Of a stretch of DNA of 23,168 bases, positions 16,609-21,615 are shown piece after piece. Origin of the DNA: an uncultured Lachnospiraceae bacterium (GTDB lineage: Bacteria; Bacillota; Clostridia; Lachnospirales; Lachnospiraceae); NCBI GenBank assembly GCA_900551235.1, contig URUU01000037.1:1-23168 (forward strand). The letters run 5' to 3'. Position numbers and translations under genes: made by a program. Under the pieces are notes generated by a model. The model saw only the letters and a program-made list of their open reading frames with translations. It did no database searches and had not been told where the DNA came from. Every line of letters starts with the position of its first letter. Position 1 is the stretch's first letter.

Positions 16609-17034
16609 TTAGTCTTCTACAGTGATACCCATAGAACGAGCTGTACCAGCGATCATGCTCATAGCTGCTTCTACAGATGCTGCGTTCAGATCCGGCATTT
16701 TCATTTCAGCGATCTCTCTTACTTTATCTTTAGAGATGGTAGCAACTTTTGTCTTGTTCGGAACACCAGAACCAGATTTGATGTTGCATGCCTTTTTCAG
16801 CAGTACTGCTGCCGGCGGAGTCTTTGTTACGAAGCTGAAGCTTCTGTCTGCGTATACTGTGATAACAACAGGGATGATCAGATCACCTTTATCTGCTGTT
16901 CTTGCGTTGAACTCCTTTGTAAACTGAACGATGTTAACACCATGCTGACCAAGTGCCGGACCAACTGGTGGAGCCGGTGTTGCCTTTCCAGCAGGAATCT
17001 GTAATTTAATATAACCTGTTACTTTTTTTGCCAT
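16609..17034 (-). CDS. rplK: 50S ribosomal protein L11
   Basis: L11 lies at the GTPase-associated centre of the large subunit and is the target region of thiostrepton-type antibiotics and of the stringent-response sensor. The 141-aa product begins MAKKVTGYIKLQIPAG, has the proline-rich block PAPPVGPALGQHG (about 20-32) and the C-terminal RNA-binding domain ending SMGITVED. The start is the ATG at 17032-17034, 8 nt after AGGAGG; an in-frame GTG three codons earlier lies within the ribosome binding site and is rejected. It is followed by rplA. Confidence 0.98.
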   Translation of the reverse strand: MAKKVTGYIKLQIPAGKATPAPPVGPALGQHGVNIVQFTKEFNARTADKGDLIIPVVITVYADRSFSFVTKTPPAAVLLKKACNIKSGSGVPNKTKVATISKDKVREIAEMKMPDLNAASVEAAMSMIAGTARSMGITVED

Positions 17035-17043
17035 CTTAGGCAC

Positions 17044-17078
17044 CTCCTATGTGGTATTGTCGGGGGTTTCCCTCCCAC
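17044..17078 (-). promoter_or_regulatory. Putative L1-binding hairpin before rplK
   Basis: On the minus strand GTGG (17075-17078) pairs with CCAC (17051-17054) outside an inner GGG/CCC stem, with an asymmetric loop containing CGACAATA. AGGAGGTG follows at once. A second hairpin (GCTTCGG/CCGAAGC) lies directly upstream, around 17080-17105. Sequence and layout closely match the element before rplA. Confidence 0.55.
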
Positions 17079-17167
17079 TTGCTTCGGTTTCGATCGACCC
17101 GAAGCGGTTCTCTGTTACTTACAACATTGCGGCATCCGGCTGTAACCGGTGACGCATACCAAAAATA

Positions 17168-17683
17168 TTACATTTTTTTAATTTCTGTGAAACTGATCTC
17201 TACCGGAGTCTCACGTCCGAACAGTTCGACATTAATAGTCACAATCTGTTTACCTGGATTAATGGACTGAATAACGCCTACAGTATCTTTCCATACACCT
17301 GCGGTGATGGTAACTGTATCGCCTTCTTCGAAATCAATTTCAAGTTCTGCAGGCTTGATTCCGAGCGGTGCCATTTCCTCCTCTGTAAGCGGAACTGGTT
17401 TGGATCCAGGTCCAACAAAGCCGGTAACACCTCTGGTATTTCTTACGACATACCAGGTATCATCATTCATGATCATGTTCAGCAGAACATAACCCGGAAA
17501 CAGTTTTTTCATGACCTGCTTCTTGGCGCCGTTCTTCACTTCCACAACTTCCTGCATCGGAACTCTTACCTCAAGGATCTGATCCTCCAGGTGACGGTTT
17601 TCAATTGTCTTTTCAATGTTGGCCTTTACCTTGTTCTCATACCCTGAATAAGTATGAACTACATACCAGTTTGCATCTGACAT
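17168..17683 (-). CDS. nusG: Transcription termination/antitermination factor NusG
   Basis: NusG binds RNA polymerase at the beta' clamp and affects pausing, termination and coupling to ribosomes. The 171-aa product has an NGN domain at about 4-110 (WYVVHTYSGYENKV, FPGYVLLNM, RNTRGVTGFVG) and a KOW domain at about 118-147 (FEEGDTVTITAGVWKDTVG). No extra domain is present. The ATG follows AGGGTGAT. It starts 15 nt after secE, the usual pairing in bacteria, and precedes rplK. Confidence 0.98.
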   Translation of the reverse strand: MSDANWYVVHTYSGYENKVKANIEKTIENRHLEDQILEVRVPMQEVVEVKNGAKKQVMKKLFPGYVLLNMIMNDDTWYVVRNTRGVTGFVGPGSKPVPLTEEEMAPLGIKPAELEIDFEEGDTVTITAGVWKDTVGVIQSINPGKQIVTINVELFGRETPVEISFTEIKKM

Positions 17684-17698
17684 ATTATCACCCTGTCC

Positions 17699-17905
17699 TT
17701 ATTTTACTAAGAAATCAACGCCGTACTGTACGATCATATCAATAATAGTGATCAGAACACCCAGTACTACCGAAACGCTAAGGACTGCTGCCGTCTGCTT
17801 GCCGATGGATTTCTGATCCGGCCAGATAATCTTGCCGAACTCAGCTTTCAGGCCGTCGAACCAGCTTTTTTTAGGAGCTTTTTCTTTCTTTTCCTTTTCG
17901 CTCAT
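17699..17905 (-). CDS. secE: Protein translocase subunit SecE
   Basis: SecE clamps SecY in the membrane protein translocon. The 68-aa product is the short single-span form typical of Gram-positives. A charged lysine-rich N-terminus is followed by the amphipathic segment with FDGLKAEFGKIIWPD (about 16-30) and one transmembrane helix at about 38-60. The ATG follows AAGGAT and GTGAT elements. It lies 27 nt after rpmG and 15 nt before nusG. Confidence 0.97.
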   Translation of the reverse strand: MSEKEKKEKAPKKSWFDGLKAEFGKIIWPDQKSIGKQTAAVLSVSVVLGVLITIIDMIVQYGVDFLVK

Positions 17906-17932
17906 ATAATCACTTATCCTTTCGCACCCGGC

Positions 17933-18082
17933 TTATTTGGTTTCCTTGTGATTCGTGTGTTTTTTGCAGAATCTGCAATACTTTTTGGTTTCCATTCTCT
18001 CAGGATGAGTTTTCTTATCCTTTGTCATGTTGTAATTACGCTGTTTGCATTCTGTACATGCCAATGTAATTCTTGTGCGCAA
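17933..18082 (-). CDS. rpmG: 50S ribosomal protein L33 (zinc-ribbon form)
   Basis: L33 is a small protein near the E site of the large subunit. The 49-aa product begins with RTRITLACTEC and ends HKETK, and is too short for default ORF calling. Two CxxC pairs (Cys9/12 and Cys36/39) identify the zinc-binding paralogue rather than the zinc-independent one made under zinc starvation. The start is a TTG at 18080-18082 preceded by GAGGTGG at 5-nt spacing; no ATG lies at a suitable position. It is the first gene of rpmG-secE-nusG-rplK-rplA. Confidence 0.95.
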   Translation of the reverse strand: MRTRITLACTECKQRNYNMTKDKKTHPERMETKKYCRFCKKHTNHKETK

Positions 18083-18177
18083 AACTTCCACCTCGCTCTC
18101 TTTGTTTTTTGCTCACAGCCTTTGCGGGCTGATGAATTTTAGGCATAAAAAAAAGACCTACTTCCATTCGCCAGACC

Positions 18178-18206
18178 AGTCTATCATGACATCGGAAAGA
18201 AGTCAA
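18178..18206 (-). promoter_or_regulatory. Promoter of the rpmG-secE-nusG-rplK-rplA unit
   Basis: -35 TTGACT (18201-18206) and -10 TAGACT (18178-18183) are separated by 17 bp, about 95 bp upstream of the rpmG start codon. The -35 box is one arm of an inverted repeat GTCAAG/CTTGAC extending upstream. Confidence 0.75.
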
Positions 18207-18310
18207 GTCTTTCTTGCTTGACAATTTTCCAGTTTATTCTTTTCTCCATGATTTTTTTCTTTTTGAACCATTTTCTGTAAATCCAAGTCGAACGCAATTT
18301 CCGGCTAAGA

Positions 18311-18355
18311 TAAAAAGAGCAGAGCTCTGTGCTTCTTTCGCACATTTCTCTGCTC
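18311..18355 (-). terminator. Rho-independent terminator of the cysK-sulfhydrylase operon
   Basis: On the minus strand GAGCAGA (18349-18355) pairs with TCTGCTC (18317-18323), with an additional inner stem TGTGC/GCACA, followed by TTTTT. It lies 46 nt after the stop codon. Confidence 0.9.
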
Positions 18356-18401
18356 TCGTTTCCACGATCGTTTCTTTATTTTTATATTTCTCGTTGGTGT
18401 T

Positions 18402-19712
18402 TTACTGCACTGCTTTAAATGCTTCGTCCAGATCCTGAATGATGTCATCAATGTTCTCTGTACCAATGGACAGACGGATGGTATTTGGTTTGATTCCCTG
18501 ATCCAGAAGTTCTTCTTCTGTGCACTGGCTGTGCGTGGTGGTTGCCGGATGAATAACCAGAGATTTTACATCGGCTACGTTTGCCAGCAGGGAGAACAGC
18601 TCCAGATTGTCAATGAAATCCTTTGCTTTCTGTGCATCACCTTTGATTTCAAAGGTAAAGATAGAACCGCCTCCGTTCGGGAAATATTTTGCATACAGCT
18701 CTTTCTGTGTCGGATCCGCAGATACAGACGGATGATGTACTTCTTCTACCTGTGGATGATTCTTCAGATATTGTACGACCTTCAGCGCGTTCTCTACATG
18801 ACGCTCTACTCTCAGGGACAGTGTTTCCAGTCCCTGCAGGAAAATAAATGAGTGGAATGGAGAGATGGTTGCACCGGTATCTCTCAGCAGGATCGCACGG
18901 ATTTTTGTAACAAATGCCGCAGGTCCTACTGCTTTTGTAAAACTGATGCCATGGTAGCTTGGGTTCGGTTCTGTCAGAGAAGCGAATTTACCGGATGCTT
19001 CCCAGTCGAACTTACCGCCATCTACGATAACACCACCGATAGTTGTTCCATGACCGCCAATGAATTTTGTTGCAGAATGTACAACGATATCTGCACCGTA
19101 CTCGATCGGTCTTACCAGATATGGTGTCGCAAAAGTATTGTCAACAACCAGAGGAATCTTATGTGCATGGGCGATCTTTGCGATAGTTTCAATATCTACT
19201 ACATCTGAGTTCGGATTACCCAGAGTCTCAATATATACCGCTTTTGTGTTGTCCTGGATAGCTGCTTCTACTGCGTCCGGATCAAAAATATCCACAAAGG
19301 TAGTTGTGATGCCATACTGTGGCAGTGTATGCTCAAGCAGATTGAAAGAACCACCGTAAATATTTTTTGCAGATACGATATGGTCACCGTTCTGTGCCAG
19401 GTTTTCAATCGTATATGTGATAGCTGCCGCTCCGGATGCTACTGCCAGTGCTGCAACACCACCTTCCAGAGCTGCGATTCTTTTTTCAAACACATCCTCT
19501 GTCGGGTTTGTCAGTCTTCCGTAAATATTGCCGGCGTCTGCCAGACCAAATCTTGCAGCTGCATGATCGCAGTTACGGAATACATAAGAAGAAGTCTGAT
19601 AAATCGGAACTGCCCTTGCATCGGTTACCGGGTCTGGAGCTTCCTGACCTACGTGAAGCTGTAATGTTTCGAATTTGAATTTTCTGTTCTCTCTTGTGAT
19701 TTTTTCGCTCAT
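18402..19712 (-). CDS. O-acetylhomoserine (thiol)-lyase, PLP-dependent
   Basis: A Cys/Met-metabolism PLP enzyme that most likely joins O-acetylhomoserine with sulfide or methanethiol to give homocysteine or methionine. The 436-aa product has the length of MetY-type enzymes, longer than the roughly 380-aa MetB/MetC group. It shows YGRLTNPTEDVFEKRIAALE near 64-83, the cofactor aspartate region DNTFATPYL at 191-199 and the Schiff-base lysine 216 in HSATKFIGGHG. The ATG (19710-19712) follows AGAGGTG; an in-frame GTG three codons earlier lies inside that site and is rejected. It is 91 nt downstream of cysK on the same strand and ends at a terminator. MetY is the best call, but exact acceptor preference cannot be read from sequence. 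Confidence 0.9.
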   Translation of the reverse strand: MSEKITRENRKFKFETLQLHVGQEAPDPVTDARAVPIYQTSSYVFRNCDHAAARFGLADAGNIYGRLTNPTEDVFEKRIAALEGGVAALAVASGAAAITYTIENLAQNGDHIVSAKNIYGGSFNLLEHTLPQYGITTTFVDIFDPDAVEAAIQDNTKAVYIETLGNPNSDVVDIETIAKIAHAHKIPLVVDNTFATPYLVRPIEYGADIVVHSATKFIGGHGTTIGGVIVDGGKFDWEASGKFASLTEPNPSYHGISFTKAVGPAAFVTKIRAILLRDTGATISPFHSFIFLQGLETLSLRVERHVENALKVVQYLKNHPQVEEVHHPSVSADPTQKELYAKYFPNGGGSIFTFEIKGDAQKAKDFIDNLELFSLLANVADVKSLVIHPATTTHSQCTEEELLDQGIKPNTIRLSIGTENIDDIIQDLDEAFKAVQ

Positions 19713-19803
19713 GTTATTCACCTCTTACTGCCATCTGGCGTGGCATTTTACCTTTCTTCAAATAATGTTGGGGTTCTAAGATGCTATACGGACTGTTCGC
19801 ATC

Positions 19804-20736
19804 TCAGTCTGTAAATAATGCTGTGGAGTAGTAACGATCCCCTGTGTCAGGAAGCAGTGCTACAATGGTTTTTCCTTTGTTTTCCGGACGTTTTGCCAGC
19901 TGGATCGCTGCGTAAAGAGCTGCCCCTGAGGAAATACCTACCAGTACGCCTTCTTTTTTCGCAATCAGTTTGCCGGTTGCAAATGCGTCTTCGTTTTCTA
20001 CTTTAATGATTTCATCATAAATGTTTGTATCCAGTACTTCCGGTACAAATCCTGCACCGATACCCTGGATTTTATGTGGACCTCCCTTGCCTTCAGAAAG
20101 AACCGGGGAAGTTGCCGGCTCTACTGCCACGATCTTGATATCTGGATTCTGCTCTTTCAGATATCCACCGACACCTGTCAGTGTTCCGCCTGTACCAACA
20201 CCTGCTACGAAGATGTCTACTTTTCCGTCTGTGTCTTTCCAGATCTCCGGACCTGTGGTTGCTCTGTGTGCCGCCGGGTTTGCCGGATTTACAAACTGTC
20301 CCGGGATATAGCTGTCCGGGATTTCTTTTGCCAGCTCCTCTGCTTTTGCGATGGCACCTTTCATACCCTTTGCACCTTCTGTCAGTACCAGTTCTGCACC
20401 ATATGCTTTCAGGATGTTTCTTCTTTCAATACTCATCGTGTCCGGCATGGTCAGGATAATGCGGTATCCTTTTGCTGCTGCGATGGATGCCAGTCCGATG
20501 CCGGTATTTCCGGAGGTCGGCTCGATGATAACAGAACCTTCTTTCAGAAGTCCTTTGTTCTCAGCGTCTTCGATCATGCTCTTTGCAATACGGTCTTTTA
20601 CGCTTCCTGCCGGGTTAAAGTACTCAAGCTTTGCCAGGATTGTTGCTGAAAGATCCTGATCTTTTTCTATGTTTACAACTTCTACCAGTGGTGTGTTTCC
20701 GATCAATCCTAAAGTTCCTTTATAAATGTTGGACAT
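19804..20736 (-). CDS. cysK: Cysteine synthase A (O-acetylserine sulfhydrylase)
   Basis: A PLP enzyme that makes cysteine from O-acetylserine and sulfide. The 310-aa product is full length. Its catalytic lysine 47 lies in NPAGSVKDR, the substrate loop TSGNTG is at 74-79, and the phosphate-binding GTGGT is at 181-185, with IGAGFVP later. The ATG at 20734-20736 follows AAGGAGG; the 30 in-frame residues upstream are promoter and leader sequence. It is first in an operon with the sulfhydrylase and is divergent from an Rrf2-family regulator, an arrangement that suggests control by sulfur, cysteine or Fe-S status. Confidence 0.97.
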   Translation of the reverse strand: MSNIYKGTLGLIGNTPLVEVVNIEKDQDLSATILAKLEYFNPAGSVKDRIAKSMIEDAENKGLLKEGSVIIEPTSGNTGIGLASIAAAKGYRIILTMPDTMSIERRNILKAYGAELVLTEGAKGMKGAIAKAEELAKEIPDSYIPGQFVNPANPAAHRATTGPEIWKDTDGKVDIFVAGVGTGGTLTGVGGYLKEQNPDIKIVAVEPATSPVLSEGKGGPHKIQGIGAGFVPEVLDTNIYDEIIKVENEDAFATGKLIAKKEGVLVGISSGAALYAAIQLAKRPENKGKTIVALLPDTGDRYYSTALFTD

Positions 20737-20766
20737 GTTATTTTCCTCCTTATTTATTCCTACCTT

Positions 20767-20823
20767 TTCGATATGTTTTATATGATTTATTCGAATTATA
20801 TGCCAACATCCAGTATTTGTCAA
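20767..20823 (-). promoter_or_regulatory. cysK promoter with adjacent dyad
   Basis: A perfect -35 TTGACA (20818-20823) and a perfect -10 TATAAT (20795-20800) are spaced by 17 bp. Starting at the -10 edge, TTCGA (20791-20795) and TCGAA (20767-20771) form a spaced dyad over the start site. Such a strong promoter would need a repressor to be controlled, and this dyad and the nearby TAGGAATA (20753-20760) are candidate sites. The promoter is firm; the operator is inferred. Confidence 0.8.
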
Positions 20824-20888
20824 CACATTTTTTCATTTTTTTCAGGCTTCCTTTTTAATCTATAGAAATGCAATAGGAAATATGATAC

Positions 20889-20894
20889 TATAAT
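20889..20894 (+). promoter_or_regulatory. -10 box of the Rrf2-family regulator gene
   Basis: A perfect TATAAT lies 58 bp upstream of the start codon. There is no recognisable -35 box at 16-18 bp; instead TAGGAAAT (20874-20881) lies in the spacer region. The weak -35 suggests regulated expression. Confidence 0.5.
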
Positions 20895-20951
20895 GCTAAG
20901 ATGCCAGGGGACAGCACCTTCAACACTACTATATGAAAAGAGGTGAAAAAA

Positions 20952-21389
20952 ATGAAAATCTCTACAAAAGGAAGATATGCTCTGCGTATGCTTCTAGATC
21001 TTGCAGAACATCAGAACGATGGCTACATTGCTTTGAAAGATATCGCAGCAAGACAGGATATTTCCAAAAAATATCTGGAACAGATCATCCCCATTCTGAA
21101 CAAATCCGGTTTCCTGCTTGCAAGCCGCGGTTTTCAGGGAGGATACCGTCTGGCAAAAACACCGGATAAATACACGCTGGGCGATATCCTGCGTGCGACA
21201 GAGGGCAGTCTTTCTCCGGTTGCATGTCTGGACAACGACCCAGTACTTTGTCAGAGGGCTGATATGTGCACCACACTTTCTGTATGGAAAGGATTGAAAA
21301 AAGTTATTGATGACTATGTAGATGGGATCACCTTGCAGGATCTTCTGGATCAGCAGCGTGAAACTTACGCAAATGATTATGTAATATAA
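20952..21389 (+). CDS. Rrf2-family transcriptional regulator (IscR/CymR-like)
   Basis: A 145-aa winged-helix regulator. It begins MKISTKGRYALRMLLDLA, the classic Rrf2 start, with the DNA-recognition helix around ISKKYLEQIIPILNKSGFL (37-55) and the wing at RGFQGGYRLAK (59-69). Cysteines 92, 100 and 106 match in position the three-cysteine cluster of IscR-type members that ligate an Fe-S cluster; CymR of B. subtilis lacks such a cluster. The divergent position beside cysK and a homocysteine-forming gene points to a cysteine or Fe-S regulator. The ATG follows AGAGGTG with 6 nt; the in-frame GTG at 20943 lies inside that site and is rejected. Confidence 0.9.
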   Translation: MKISTKGRYALRMLLDLAEHQNDGYIALKDIAARQDISKKYLEQIIPILNKSGFLLASRGFQGGYRLAKTPDKYTLGDILRATEGSLSPVACLDNDPVLCQRADMCTTLSVWKGLKKVIDDYVDGITLQDLLDQQRETYANDYVI

Positions 21390-21593
21390 TATGATGCCAG
21401 GGTCAAAAGGTCTAAATCCACATGAGCTTGCTCATAGGTGGATGAAAGACCTTGGGACCCGCCCCGATATGAGCATAAAAGTGGGATGATAATCCCACGA
21501 TATGCGAATACTGGGGAGGATTGTGGGAGTGCAACGCACGGAACAATCCGTAGGCATCATAGTTTGGTACTTTTGACACTCACATCATAATAT
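21390..21593. repeat. Structured intergenic element with imperfect terminal inverted repeats (MITE-like or ncRNA)
   Basis: About 200 bp of non-coding sequence begins directly at the stop of the Rrf2 gene. The ends are imperfect inverted repeats: 21390-21409 and the complement of 21570-21589 match at 17 of 20 positions, sharing TATGATG and GTCAAAAG. Inside, TATGATGCC (21390-21398) pairs perfectly with GGCATCATA (21553-21561), enclosing three hairpin domains: 21400-21460 (stems of 5, 7, 6 and 6 bp); 21462-21516 (CCCC/GGGG, GCATA/TATGC, then GTGGGAT/ATCCCAC with a GATA loop); and 21518-21549 (GGATTGT/ACAATCC with inner GTGC/GCAC). No ORF is present. I recognise no named Rfam family or IS with confidence. 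Direction of transcription, if any, is unknown. Confidence 0.65.
21564..21593 (+). promoter_or_regulatory. Possible promoter at the right end of the structured element
   Basis: A -10-like TAATAT (21588-21593) lies 18 bp after TTGGTA (21564-21569), a four-of-six -35 match, about 23 bp upstream of the surface-protein start codon. A TTGACA at 21573-21578 has no good -10 at proper spacing. Confidence 0.35.
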
Positions 21594-21615
21594 CTCGTTT
21601 AGAAAGGGTTATTTC

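Larger units (their letters stand above)
18083..18401. other. Intergenic region between the sulfhydrylase gene and rpmG
   Basis: The 319-bp gap contains no gene. It holds the terminator of the sulfhydrylase gene (18311-18355) and the rpmG promoter (18178-18206). The roughly 90-nt rpmG leader has a small hairpin CAGCC/GGCTG (about 18116-18132). I see nothing definite between 18225 and 18310. Confidence 0.6.

Noticed and set aside
17035..17167. A separate promoter for rplK
   Set aside because: No convincing -35/-10 pair was found in the nusG-rplK gap; the hairpins there fit a leader within a longer transcript.
21573..21578. TTGACA in the element as the -35 of the surface-protein promoter
   Set aside because: At 16-18 bp downstream there is no acceptable -10 box; it is more simply part of the terminal repeat.
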